Below are positions 13,565 through 20,988 of a DNA stretch of 38,419 nt, piece after piece. Both the position numbers and the translations under genes were made by a program. The DNA is from a virus. Below the pieces are notes generated by a model, which was not told the DNA's origin, ran no database searches, and was given only the letters and a program-made list of their open reading frames with translations. Location: positions 1 to 38,419 of IMG/VR virus record IMGVR_UViG_3300012964_000026, one strand, 5' to 3'. Position 1 is the stretch's first letter; each line of letters starts with the position of its first letter.

Positions 13565-13574
13565 GGAGAGTCAT

Positions 13575-13772
13575 ATGGGGACGAGAAACGTAAGGAGGTT
13601 CTACGTCGCGGCCGCGTTCACCGTTTGCTCGGCGCTCATGGTGTCGGCGCTCGTCGCCATGATGAGTGATCTGCGCTCCGGCGCGCTAATCTTCGCCGCG
13701 CTGTTGTCGACGGCCCTTTGTCTGTTGGTGGTCGATGGCGCTCGCGACCTCACCGAGCGCAGAAAGAAATAG
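13575..13772 (+). CDS. Small two-TM membrane protein (65 aa)
   Basis: GAGGAG lies 6 nt before the ATG at 13575, which fixes the start. A short basic head (G-T-R-N-V-R-R) is followed by two hydrophobic segments (about residues 10-30 and 34-54) and a charged tail ending R-R-K-K. Size and layout fit a small phage membrane protein. It is adjacent to a second two-TM protein (13777-14001), so the pair may act together, for example in superinfection exclusion; this is inference. Confidence 0.6.
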   Translation: MGTRNVRRFYVAAAFTVCSALMVSALVAMMSDLRSGALIFAALLSTALCLLVVDGARDLTERRKK

Positions 13773-13776
13773 GACT

Positions 13777-14001
13777 GTGGAGACACTCACCGCGTCTTCT
13801 GAGATGCGCGCCGCCGTTGCCTTCGGCAAGGTCGCCGCGTTGCTGTTTGTGATCTCGTTCGCCGCTGGTGTGACGGAAAAAGTGGACCTCACCATGTTCG
13901 TCACTTCTAGTTACTGCACGATTGTTGTGTGCAATGGAATTATCTTAGGTTCGTCCGGAAAGACTAAGAGTAATACCAGAGGTATCATTCAGGAGACATG
14001 A
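13777..14001 (+). CDS. Small two-TM membrane protein (74 aa)
   Basis: The likely start is the GTG at 13777, four nt after the previous stop with AGGA close upstream; an internal ATG at 13804 is an alternative. Two hydrophobic segments occur at about residues 15-33 and 38-58, then a Lys/Thr-rich tail. No family is recognised. The adjacency to another two-TM gene is noted there. Confidence 0.55.
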   Translation: METLTASSEMRAAVAFGKVAALLFVISFAAGVTEKVDLTMFVTSSYCTIVVCNGIILGSSGKTKSNTRGIIQET

Positions 14002-14016
14002 GATCAATCCCTGGGG

Positions 14017-14062
14017 TATACTCATGGGTGGGTGCATACACTACCAAAAGTGCTGCACCCAC
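14017..14062 (+). promoter_or_regulatory. Promoter -10 box and 5' hairpin before the nuclease operon
   Basis: TATACT (14017-14022) is a good -10 box, although the -35 region is weak. The predicted transcript would begin with a 9-bp hairpin, GTGGGTGCA (14028-14036) with TGCACCCAC (14054-14062), just before GGGAG and the ATG at 14074. Such a 5' stem may stabilise the mRNA. Confidence 0.5.
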
Positions 14063-14073
14063 AAGGGAGCCCC

Positions 14074-14934
14074 ATGGAATCAGAGTGCACACCACATAAC
14101 GCGATCGACGACCAAGAGACCGGCAATAGATACTATCTACATCCTCTGACGGGAGAACGCTTCCTGTCGGCGACAACGGCGCTCTCAATCATCACAAAGC
14201 CGGCACTCCTCCACTGGTACGGGCAACAGTCGGCCATCAGAGCGGTTGAGAACCTCGGTCGACTCAACCAGGCCGCACACGTCAAGCTCTGCGATAGGGG
14301 CGACTGCGGACACTGCCTTACCTGCCTCATGGCGGAGATCAGCCGCGCGGGAACCGACGAGCGCGACGCCGCATCCAGCCGAGGAACCAGACTTCACTGG
14401 GTCGCCCAGCAATACGCCTTGACAGGGCAGATTGTTCCGCACGACGCGGACATCGAGCCCCACGTCAGGAGCTTCCTCGACTTCGTCCGTGTGACGGAGG
14501 TCGAGTTTGAGGCCTGCGAGGTGACCGTCCTGGATCGTCGACTCATGGTCGGTGGGACGCTCGACGGCATAGCCCGATTCGGGTGGCTGTCGAAGGCGTA
14601 CGGCGACCTCATCGGAAAGTCGATCCTATTCGACTACAAAACATCGAACAAAATCTATTCACGAGATGGGTTGCAACTCGCCGCGTACAGCGACGCGGAA
14701 ACCGTCCTACTCCCCGATGGGGAGGAACTCCCCCTCCCCGACCACGACCGTGACTGGGCGCTATCCATACAGATCAACGCCAAGGGATGGTGGCTACGAC
14801 GCTGCCCAGTCGGCGAACTGGCACATCGGAAGTTCGCTCGCGCCGCCCAGCTGTGGCGCGACATCAACGAACCAGACCTAGATCTGGTTGGCAGGGCGAT
14901 GCTCAAACCACGACCCAAGAAGGCGAGGAGATAA
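14074..14934 (+). CDS. Cas4-like PD-(D/E)XK exonuclease
   Basis: This protein probably degrades DNA ends during recombination or replication. In 286 aa it shows the RecB/Cas4-type core: G-T-R-L-H-W-V-A at about 108, G-G-T-L-D-G-I with D164, F-D-Y-K with D187 and K189, and a Q-L-A-A-Y motif just after, typical of this superfamily. A C-x-x-C pair (G-H-C-L-T-C) at about 90 may bind metal; a full Fe-S cluster is not evident. The start follows GGGAG by 4 nt. It overlaps the RDF-like gene by TAATG, a pairing common in actinophages. Confidence 0.85.
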   Translation: MESECTPHNAIDDQETGNRYYLHPLTGERFLSATTALSIITKPALLHWYGQQSAIRAVENLGRLNQAAHVKLCDRGDCGHCLTCLMAEISRAGTDERDAASSRGTRLHWVAQQYALTGQIVPHDADIEPHVRSFLDFVRVTEVEFEACEVTVLDRRLMVGGTLDGIARFGWLSKAYGDLIGKSILFDYKTSNKIYSRDGLQLAAYSDAETVLLPDGEELPLPDHDRDWALSIQINAKGWWLRRCPVGELAHRKFARAAQLWRDINEPDLDLVGRAMLKPRPKKARR

Positions 14935-16013
14935 TGGCACTCATCGATGTTCAGCGTAGGATGACACGAACCGGTGTCATCCGAATGGGAAACAGCGTCC
15001 CCACGGGAAGAAGAAACAATAAGGGTGAGGAGATCACGAAGCCCAACAAACTCGACAGATTTCGCGTCACAACCCCCTACCAGAACGCGGCGGAGGCGAT
15101 CGCGGCACTCTACGGAGGCGACATAACCACCTGGCAGAGCCCACGTGGCCCAGAATTCGAAGTGCTCACAACCAGCCAGGCACTACCCGTGCTGGTACCC
15201 CGCCAGCGCATCGACCCCAACTACGAGATGTGGGGAAAGAACCTACGCCAACGGCTCTGCGATGGTGGCACGGAACGCCTCCGCGACACCCCCTGCCTAT
15301 GCACACAATGGGACAACCACCAACACAAGTACCGCGACGGTATCTGTGGTATCTGTGGAGTCAGCCAACGATGGACGGGCGAACCCCATACACACGACTA
15401 CGACATGGGCACCTGCGTCACCTGTGGATGCCACAGGCCCTGCAAACCAACCACCCGACTCAGCCTCCTACTCAAGGGCGTCCCCGGCGCCGGAATCTTC
15501 AAACTGGAGTCGCACGGCTTCAACGCCGCCTCCGAACTCCCCGCACTGGCGGGAGTCATCGAGACGATCGATGCGCCACTACCGGGCATCCTCGGAATGC
15601 GATACGAGAAGACCAGCAAGATCAGCATGATTGATGGGCGGGAGACCGTGCGAGTACGCGAGTACTACGTGCCAGAAATTCGGTTCGACTGGGTTGTGCC
15701 AGAGGCCCTGTTCTCGCGCACGGCACTCGCCGAGGCCAGCCGCACCGCACTGGAGAAACCCGTTCTCCTCGCGCTCGGCGCCAAGCCAGAGTGCGAGCCA
15801 CTGACACTTGAAGACGTCCTACACGTGGCCCTCGCCGCCACGACAGTCGAGGCACTACGCGAGCTGTGGAAGAAGGCCGGTACCGCCGGACTCCTCGACG
15901 AGTCCCTCAAGAGGACGCTCACGCGGCGGAGGGAGGAACTCGCGCGAGCGCCATCACCATCGACTCAGCCAGACGCGACCGAGGTGGTTGACGCGGAGGT
16001 GATCGAGGACTGA
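14934..16013 (+). CDS. RDF-like (phiC31 gp3-type) protein with zinc-knuckle insertion
   Basis: This 359-aa protein resembles the recombination-directionality-factor family: an N-terminal I-D-V-Q-R-R-M, K-L-D-R-F-R-V-T, then L-Y-G-G-D-I-T-T-W and E-F-E-V-L-T, R-L-C-D-G-G, and C-K-P-T-T-R-L-S-L-L-L with F-K-L-E-S-H-G. Between the usual P-C-L-C and C-K-P-T-T-R it carries an extra segment of about 45 residues (about 124-165) with two tandem H-x-Y...C-x-x-C-G knuckles. True RDFs switch serine integrases; no integrase is in the window, so a general recombination role beside the Cas4-like nuclease is equally likely. GAGGAG precedes the ATG. Confidence 0.75.
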   Translation: MALIDVQRRMTRTGVIRMGNSVPTGRRNNKGEEITKPNKLDRFRVTTPYQNAAEAIAALYGGDITTWQSPRGPEFEVLTTSQALPVLVPRQRIDPNYEMWGKNLRQRLCDGGTERLRDTPCLCTQWDNHQHKYRDGICGICGVSQRWTGEPHTHDYDMGTCVTCGCHRPCKPTTRLSLLLKGVPGAGIFKLESHGFNAASELPALAGVIETIDAPLPGILGMRYEKTSKISMIDGRETVRVREYYVPEIRFDWVVPEALFSRTALAEASRTALEKPVLLALGAKPECEPLTLEDVLHVALAATTVEALRELWKKAGTAGLLDESLKRTLTRRREELARAPSPSTQPDATEVVDAEVIED

Positions 16014-16031
16014 TCGGTGTTGATGGAACAA

Positions 16032-16067
16032 CATTTTGGGGACGTCCAATCGGACGTCCCCAAAATG
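16032..16067. terminator. 16-bp perfect hairpin, bidirectional
   Basis: CATTTTGGGGACGTCC and its complement flank an AATC loop. The A/T ends serve both directions between the converging genes 14934-16013 and 16084-16362. Confidence 0.9.
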
Positions 16068-16083
16068 GTATGCGGATGGTTTC

Positions 16084-16362
16084 CTATTCTCCACGGACTG
16101 TCATAAGCGAACCATCCTTATTGGACGCCACATCAATGATGATTCTGGCTGACCCGTGTGGAAGATGTCTATAGTCATCACATTCGCCGAGAGAAACCAC
16201 ATGCGCGAGATCCTCATGATTTGACTCAATGGCAACCTTGATCTGGGTTCCCTGTGGAAACTCAATGAGACTGACGCCTCCAGTCGAGCTGTGAATGATG
16301 AGTGTTCCCCAAATCCCATACTCCTGCGAATCTGACAACGTGGAAATCTCCGGCTGAAACAT
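16084..16362 (-). CDS. Hypothetical 92-aa protein
   Basis: GGGGAAC lies just before the ATG at 16362. The protein is beta-rich, with G-T-L-I-I-H-S-S-T-G-G-V-S-L-I-E-F and a later I-I-I-D-V-A strand, like a small barrel. No family is recognised. It lies 9 nt downstream of the polynucleotide kinase gene and shares its operon. Confidence 0.65.
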   Translation of the reverse strand: MFQPEISTLSDSQEYGIWGTLIIHSSTGGVSLIEFPQGTQIKVAIESNHEDLAHVVSLGECDDYRHLPHGSARIIIDVASNKDGSLMTVRGE

Positions 16363-16371
16363 GTCGTTCCC

Positions 16372-16794
16372 CTATTTGGCGATATGACGTTGGTGCATGT
16401 CGAGAATTACCTCAGAACCAACAAGACATCCCCTATCCGCGTCTCGTTGAATACATATTTCAGGTGGGACATCTCGCATGTCCCACACCTCGAATCTTGA
16501 TTCAGTGTCCTCAGCCACGCATCGCGCGTCATACAATATGTCATCATCGAGATATGTGTTGTCCGATACGATATCGTATCCATCGAGTAGCAGATCCCTA
16601 ATCATAGCGTACTGCGATATGGTAACGGCGTTCTCGCACTCATCGATTTTGGATTGTCGCATTGAGTGAAGCATCACCCGCAGATCATCGCGGTTGACGC
16701 GAGCTCTGTGTCTCGGGTCCTCGGAAACCCAGGATCGGGCGCGTGTCGTCTTCCCACAGCCTGGTATCCCTCTCGTGACGACTAACAAACTCAT
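16372..16794 (-). CDS. Polynucleotide 5'-kinase-type P-loop protein
   Basis: This protein would phosphorylate 5'-OH ends of RNA or DNA. In 140 aa it has the P-loop G-I-P-G-C-G-K-T-T (residues 9-17), then R-V-N-R-D-D-L-R (33-39), the substrate-binding signature of the T4 PNK kinase domain, and a later R-D-A-D-R lid-like segment. The 3'-phosphatase domain of T4 PNK is absent, and no RNA ligase is seen in the window. The start at 16794 (GAGAAA upstream) is preferred over 16845. It is the middle gene of a leftward cluster with 16811-17125 and 16084-16362. Confidence 0.8.
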   Translation of the reverse strand: MSLLVVTRGIPGCGKTTRARSWVSEDPRHRARVNRDDLRVMLHSMRQSKIDECENAVTISQYAMIRDLLLDGYDIVSDNTYLDDDILYDARCVAEDTESRFEVWDMRDVPPEICIQRDADRGCLVGSEVILDMHQRHIAK

Positions 16795-16810
16795 TGTTAT
16801 TTCTCGATTC

Positions 16811-17125
16811 CTAATTGACATCGATGACAATAGTCTCATTATCATATCGGGACTGATCCACTAAGTGACGAACTGTCACATTGTATTGGATGACACCACT
16901 ATCCGACGCACATGCCATCATACATGAGTCGTCACCATTCCTGATGGCACTCTCCACCCTTAGGAGTAGTGCTCTCAGCAGCATCTCGGAACTGGTGCCA
17001 CTATGTTTGTCGGTTTGACCTGGACTTGAGACGAGAGCGTGCCAGGCTCGCTAGGTGATGGTAACGGTCGCTGACAGATAGGCCGCTCTCGCGGAGACGC
17101 TATCGACTCTGATGAGTGTTTCCAT
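16811..17125 (-). pseudogene. 105-codon leftward frame with internal TAG
   Basis: AGAGGAAA precedes an ATG at 17125. The frame runs 24 codons, meets TAG at 17051-17053, then continues 79 codons to TAG at 16811-16813. The part after the stop looks like real protein (helical, then T-V-R-H-L-V-D and a beta-like T-I-V-I-D-V), and it ends 17 nt before the kinase start, as operon genes do. So the TAG probably interrupts one gene of 104 aa. It could be a point mutation, a sequencing error or a suppressed stop. No family is recognised. Together with 16084-16794 it makes a leftward three-gene unit. Confidence 0.55.
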
Positions 17126-17266
17126 GGTCGTTTCCTCTCGTCGCCGGCCACTGATAGCCCAGTGACCAGCCAATTTCCATGGAGCGTTGAGTGTTACCGA
17201 TATGACGATACTAACATCGTTGGCTCCATTATTGTGCTAACACTCGGATACTGAAATGATCAACAT
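17126..17266. promoter_or_regulatory. Divergent control region with leaderless-type promoter
   Basis: For the rightward gene, TTGTGC (17232-17237), a 17-bp spacer and AATGAT (17255-17260) stand 6 nt before the ATG at 17267. An inverted repeat, GAGTGTTA (17189-17196) and TAACACTC (17238-17245), overlaps the spacer and could be an operator serving both this gene and the leftward cluster. Confidence 0.5.
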
Positions 17267-17659
17267 ATGGTGGTTCCACTGAGGGCCGTGTTCAGCGCGC
17301 CAACGACAGAGGAAGACAGAATCGCGGCGACTCCCATAAGGAAACCATCCGAGAGAACCATCCGCTCACGTGGAAGGCCAACGGCCAATACCAAGTGCCC
17401 TGGCCTCTACCCGGATTCCGACTGGGAGCGCATCGGACACGAGCTGTCCACCGCCGCCGCCGCCGTCAAGGAGAAGAGAAGAAACAGAGATCTGGCCGAC
17501 CGAGAGTATCGGTCGGCGGTACTCGCCCATCAGGAGGTGACGCGCGTGAGGGACCAGATGATCAGGGACGACCCGAGGACGCCAACTCAGTTGGAGGACC
17601 TCATCGATTTGAGACGATCGCGGATATCGCAGATCAAGAATGGGAGCGTCAGTGAGTAA
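17267..17659 (+). CDS. Coiled-coil/HTH family protein, copy 3
   Basis: This 130-aa paralogue has an extra basic N-terminal region of about 45 residues. A charged helix follows (about 50-95, with A-A-A-A-V-K-E-K-R-R-N), then a C-terminal HTH-like part, L-E-D-L-I-D-L-R-R-S-R-I-S-Q-I-K, matching the position of the recognition helix in 5376-5678, 6311-6595 and 20701-20988. The ATG at 17267 is fixed by the promoter. The stop overlaps the small membrane gene 17652-17798, so the two are co-translated. Confidence 0.65.
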   Translation: MVVPLRAVFSAPTTEEDRIAATPIRKPSERTIRSRGRPTANTKCPGLYPDSDWERIGHELSTAAAAVKEKRRNRDLADREYRSAVLAHQEVTRVRDQMIRDDPRTPTQLEDLIDLRRSRISQIKNGSVSE

Positions 17660-17798
17660 TCCACGTAGTGAGACTGCTGTCACCAGAGCGATCGCCCTAG
17701 TGTTCGCGTCAATCATGATGATCATACTTTTCATGGTGATCATGATTGTGATGTTCGCGCTGTGGCAGGGCATACTCTGGATCAGCCCCATCAGCTGA
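17652..17798 (+). CDS. Small one-TM protein (48 aa)
   Basis: A GTG at 17652, 5 nt after GGGAG, opens a 48-codon frame that overlaps the end of the HTH gene by 8 bp. The protein has a short polar head and one long hydrophobic segment (about residues 13-42) exceptionally rich in Met and Ile. It could be a membrane-active phage peptide (exclusion, signalling or lysis); the function is unknown. It is closed by the hairpin 17806-17836. Confidence 0.55.
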   Translation: MSNPRSETAVTRAIALVFASIMMIILFMVIMIVMFALWQGILWISPIS

Positions 17799-17805
17799 TC
17801 TTTAA

Positions 17806-17836
17806 TGGGGCTCACCCGGCATCGAAGTGAGCCCCA
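17806..17836 (+). terminator. 10-bp hairpin
   Basis: TGGGGCTCAC (17806-17815) pairs with GTGAGCCCCA (17827-17836) across an 11-nt loop, ending the 17267-17798 operon. A second, shorter hairpin (17848-17853 with 17865-17870) follows. Confidence 0.7.
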
Positions 17837-17870
17837 CGGATTGGGTTCCGCTCAACCATCCTGGGAGCGG

Positions 17871-18187
17871 TACACCCTCACCAACATGATCTGACTATAC
17901 ACGGCTACTCTGACCTCAGTAAACAGCGTGAGACCAACGCACGCCGTCTACCAACCAGATCCATCACATCAACATGACAGCCAATTTTCGTTGGTCAGGG
18001 ATAGAATCAGAGCGTTTTGCCTGATGGAAGCTTCGAGTCACGATCTGCGGGCCTGCCCATTCAAAGGCGGGTGGTTGACGGGGGGCACTATTGGTTCATG
18101 TCTTCCACCGACCTAACCTAGTCCGATGTGGAACTAACCATCGACCCCATATGATCATTATCGTGTAGGCATAGGGGGTGGAAGGTC
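17871..18187. other. Intergenic region before the packaging block
   Basis: About 317 bp contain no convincing gene: a GTG-initiated 62-codon frame (17928-18116) lacks a ribosome-binding site and protein-like composition. Position directly upstream of the small terminase gene makes it a candidate place for a packaging site or a late promoter. A CATTAT box lies about 30 nt before the start at 18188, but no matching -35 is seen. Confidence 0.5.
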
Positions 18188-18799
18188 ATGGCACGCTCGG
18201 AATCGGTGATAGCACGAGTGACGTTTGGTCCCGACAGGCATCCGTGGGATCAACAGCCCCGTGAGTCGGGTAGGCAGTACAGCAGATACAGGGTCTATCA
18301 GGGTCTTGGCAGGATGCGATCACTCATCGACACCAACAAGACACTTGCCACAGTAGGTGACAAACTTACCTATGAGTCGATTCGCCAACTGTCGGCCAAA
18401 TTCCGGTGGTCAGAACGCGCGACCGCGTGGGACCGACACATGGACGAAAAAGACCTTGAGAATATCCGCGAGACCAGAAGAAAGACAATCGAACACCAAC
18501 TGGCGGTCGCCAACGGCCTACTCCTCAAAGCCGCGACCGCACTACAAAAAACCGCAGCAGAGGAACTCGACCCACGAGCGATCGCCACCTGGATCAAACT
18601 CGCGGTCGACATGCAATACAAGGCCATCGGAGACCCCACACAAACCATAAGCCTCACCGGACCAGGCGGAGGCCCCATACAAACAGAGGACCTAACCGGA
18701 CTCACCGACGACGAACGACGAACACGACTACGCGACCTCGCCATAGAAGTCGCCCACCGCGCCGGACTCGCCACCGTCGAAACCAACACCGAGGAATGA
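18188..18799 (+). CDS. Putative terminase small subunit
   Basis: This would bind the packaging site and guide DNA to the large subunit. The N-terminus has the pattern common in actinophage small terminases: H-P-W-D-Q-Q-P-R-E-S-G-R-Q-Y, Y-R-V-Y-Q-G-L-G-R-M-R, then a helix-turn-helix region with L-S-A-K-F-R-W-S-E-R-A-T-A-W-D (about 75-90). A helical oligomerisation region follows (95-145), and the tail is acidic. Length 203 aa fits. GGAAGG precedes the ATG. It stands first in the packaging block, with the large subunit 4 kb downstream rather than adjacent. Confidence 0.75.
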   Translation: MARSESVIARVTFGPDRHPWDQQPRESGRQYSRYRVYQGLGRMRSLIDTNKTLATVGDKLTYESIRQLSAKFRWSERATAWDRHMDEKDLENIRETRRKTIEHQLAVANGLLLKAATALQKTAAEELDPRAIATWIKLAVDMQYKAIGDPTQTISLTGPGGGPIQTEDLTGLTDDERRTRLRDLAIEVAHRAGLATVETNTEE

Positions 18800-18801
18800 T
18801 C

Positions 18802-19065
18802 ATGGCAACCACCGACGTCCAGTCAACGGGCAAGAGCCTCGGTGAACTCGGCAACGCGATCAGCGCGTTCACCGGAATGGTCATCGCGACCGCCGTCGAC
18901 TTCGGCCTGCCACTGAGTGACGCCCAACAGGTCGACATCATGTACCTAGTCATCACAGGCATAGCCCTATACCAGGCCATATACACAGCCCGCCACAACA
19001 GCACCGTCGCCAGAGCCATCACCCGCACCAGAAGGGCCAAACCCAATGACAACCCACCACGTTGA
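18802..19065 (+). CDS. Holin-like two-TM protein (87 aa)
   Basis: GAGGA lies 6 nt before the ATG at 18802 (an overlapping ATG at 18796 is possible). The protein has two hydrophobic segments, about residues 18-38 and 46-64, separated by L-P-L-S-D-A-Q-Q-V, the short turn typical of actinophage holin-like proteins, and a basic C-terminus (R-A-I-T-R-T-R-R-A-K). A holin would open the membrane at lysis, but no endolysin is adjacent, so the role is tentative. Confidence 0.55.
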   Translation: MATTDVQSTGKSLGELGNAISAFTGMVIATAVDFGLPLSDAQQVDIMYLVITGIALYQAIYTARHNSTVARAITRTRRAKPNDNPPR

Positions 19066-19660
19066 CTACGTCAACATCGATGACCTCCAAGAAACCCCGG
19101 GAAACCCCAAGGAACACGACATACCCGGGATCGCCCAGTCGATCGCCGCACTCGGCTACGCCGAGCCCATCCTTGAGGACGGCCGCACGGGCAGGATCGT
19201 CGCCGGACACGGAAGAGTCGAGGCACTCAAACACCTCCGAGACAACCCCGGCGTACTCGCCGACGCGAAAGCCATCACCGGAGACCAAACCCCGGGACCA
19301 CCCCGGGGCGTCAAACTCGGACCCAATGGTGAGTGGATGATTCCCGTCGTCCGAGGATGGGAATCGGCGAACGACGACGAGGCGATGACCTACCTCATCG
19401 CCAGCAACCGCTGGGTGGAGATGGGTGGGTGGGATGACACCGCGCTCACCGAGATGCTCAGCACGCTGACCAGCCATGGGGGAAACCTCATGGAGGTCAC
19501 CGGATACACCGGTGAGGACCTTGACAGGCTGGTGTCGAGGATGGCCCTGCCAGACCTTGACGACTTCAAGACACCCGATGAGGGTGAGGATGACTCGCCC
19601 CAGTCAGGAATTGGGCGACAGGTCGAGTGCCCCGCCTGCGGCCACACCTTCACCCCATGA
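19046..19660 (+). CDS. ParB-like nuclease-domain protein
   Basis: This 204-aa protein has an N-terminal ParB/Srx fold: Y-V-N-I-D-D-L, N-P-K-E-H-D, I-A-Q-S-I-A-A-L-G-Y, and the key V-A-G-H-G-R-V-E-A-L (about residues 52-61). Residues 115-160 hold a helical part with N-R-W-V-E, and the C-terminus ends in a partial zinc ribbon, C-P-A-C-G-H. In actinophages such proteins stand next to DNA methyltransferases, as here (ATGA overlap with 19657). The reaction is unknown; DNA binding or nicking is likely. Confidence 0.8.
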   Translation: MTTHHVDYVNIDDLQETPGNPKEHDIPGIAQSIAALGYAEPILEDGRTGRIVAGHGRVEALKHLRDNPGVLADAKAITGDQTPGPPRGVKLGPNGEWMIPVVRGWESANDDEAMTYLIASNRWVEMGGWDDTALTEMLSTLTSHGGNLMEVTGYTGEDLDRLVSRMALPDLDDFKTPDEGEDDSPQSGIGRQVECPACGHTFTP

Positions 19661-20664
19661 ACTATGGCGAAGAACTGTCCGCCGCGTGGGCAGATCATCT
19701 GAGGCCACGACAGACTGACGCCCCAACTGTCGTCAGTCTGTTCGCCGGAGCTGGCGGGTCATCGCTGGGGTACTCGATGGCCGGATTCCGTGAGCCGCTC
19801 GCTGTCGAGTGGGACAGACACGCGGTCGCCTGCCTTCGCCGGAATCTCCCTGGTGTGGTGGTGCACTACGGTGACGTGTCCGAGGTTCGGCCCGACTCGA
19901 TCCCGCTCACCCGGGGATCTCTGGATGTGCTCGATGGGTCACCACCATGTCAGGGCTTCTCCACCGCTGGGAAGCGGCTGGCTGGTGACAGCCGCAACCA
20001 GCTGTTCCATGAGTATGTGCGGCTTCTGCGGGCGTGGATGCCGCGGTGTTTCGTCGTGGAGAACGTAGCCGGTATGGGCACTGGCGTCATGCGCCCCATA
20101 TTCCGCGAGATCATGGGTGAGTTGAGGGGTTCGGGGTACCGGGTTCGGGCGCTGGAGATGATCGCCTCGTACTACCGGGTTCCGCAGCGTCGAAAACGAA
20201 TGATCATCATTGGTGTCAGGGATGATCTCGATGTCGAGCCGTCACATCCCAAACCCATGTCAGCGGAGATCACCGTACGCCAGGCACTGGCCGGCATGGA
20301 GTCCATCGGCAAGACCGTCGACTTCTGCTCCTCCCTCAAGAGACTGGCACCCCACATCCACCCTGGGGGAAACGCGAAAAAGGTGCTGATCAAACATGGG
20401 AAGAAGGGAAATCACTATGGTTTCAATCGGCTCGACTACGACGCCCCATCCATGACGCTCCTCAAGAGCAGCGGAAATCGAGTCCTCCATCCGAGATTCG
20501 ACAGGGTGCTCGGTACAAGAGAACTGAGTCGACTTCAGTCGTTCCCCGATGAGTACGACTGGGGGGACAGTGGCTACAACCAGATACAGGAGCGAATCGG
20601 GAACAGTGTTCCACCGTTGCTCATGCGCGCTGTGGCGACGCATCTTAGGAGTCTCGTAATGTAA
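19657..20664 (+). CDS. DNA (cytosine-5) methyltransferase
   Basis: This enzyme transfers a methyl group from SAM to C5 of cytosine in DNA. All major motifs are present in 335 aa: motif I S-L-F-A-G-A-G-G at about 27-34, motif IV S-P-P-C-Q-G-F-S with catalytic C98, motif VI E-N-V-A-G, motif VIII Q-R-R-K-R, a target-recognition region, and motif X G-N-S-V-P-P. No restriction enzyme lies beside it, so it is an orphan, probably protecting phage DNA from host restriction. The start at 19657 is coupled to the ParB-like gene. The upstream in-frame ATG at 19627 lies inside that gene. Confidence 0.95.
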   Translation: MNYGEELSAAWADHLRPRQTDAPTVVSLFAGAGGSSLGYSMAGFREPLAVEWDRHAVACLRRNLPGVVVHYGDVSEVRPDSIPLTRGSLDVLDGSPPCQGFSTAGKRLAGDSRNQLFHEYVRLLRAWMPRCFVVENVAGMGTGVMRPIFREIMGELRGSGYRVRALEMIASYYRVPQRRKRMIIIGVRDDLDVEPSHPKPMSAEITVRQALAGMESIGKTVDFCSSLKRLAPHIHPGGNAKKVLIKHGKKGNHYGFNRLDYDAPSMTLLKSSGNRVLHPRFDRVLGTRELSRLQSFPDEYDWGDSGYNQIQERIGNSVPPLLMRAVATHLRSLVM

Positions 20665-20688
20665 CCGTACTTTGCGTCAAACCTGCGG

Positions 20689-20694
20689 TATGAT
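20689..20694 (+). promoter_or_regulatory. -10 box for leaderless 20701-20988
   Basis: TATGAT stands exactly 6 nt before the ATG at 20701. The -35 position is not recognisable. Confidence 0.45.
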
Positions 20695-20700
20695 TGATGG

Positions 20701-20988
20701 ATGGAGGAAAAAGGGGAACCACTACATGAGGCAGCCGTCGTACTCAACGACATCGAATATGAGCTGAGAGGCGCACAACTCAAGGTCGCGCGTCTCCAAG
20801 AGGAACGCCTCAAAGCCCGAGAAAGACGAGCAGCAGCGATCGCTGCCATGATTCATGAGAATCCGCGAATAACGCACACGAGGCTCGCCGCGTTGTTCGG
20901 GGTGTCGGAGGGAACGATACGGATCTTCCGATCCAACCTTGCCCGCGCAACGGCGGAGGGAATCGGCGATGACTCCCCGCCGGCATGA
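20701..20988 (+). CDS. Coiled-coil/HTH family protein, copy 4
   Basis: This 95-aa paralogue of 5376-5678, 6311-6595 and 17267-17659 has a charged helix (about residues 10-50, rich in Glu, Arg and Leu heptads) and then L-A-A-L-F-G-V-S-E-G-T-I-R-I-F-R, the clearest helix-turn-helix of the four copies. The start is fixed by the -10 box. It overlaps the VRR-NUC frame by 20 bp. Long helix plus HTH suggests a dimeric DNA-binding regulator. Confidence 0.7.
   Translation: MEEKGEPLHEAAVVLNDIEYELRGAQLKVARLQEERLKARERRAAAIAAMIHENPRITHTRLAALFGVSEGTIRIFRSNLARATAEGIGDDSPPA

Noticed and set aside
15622-15922. Leftward ORFs inside the RDF-like gene
   Set aside because: Shadow frames antisense to a clear family member, Ser/Arg-rich.
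17928-18116. 62-aa GTG-initiated protein
   Set aside because: No ribosome-binding site, promoter or protein-like composition.
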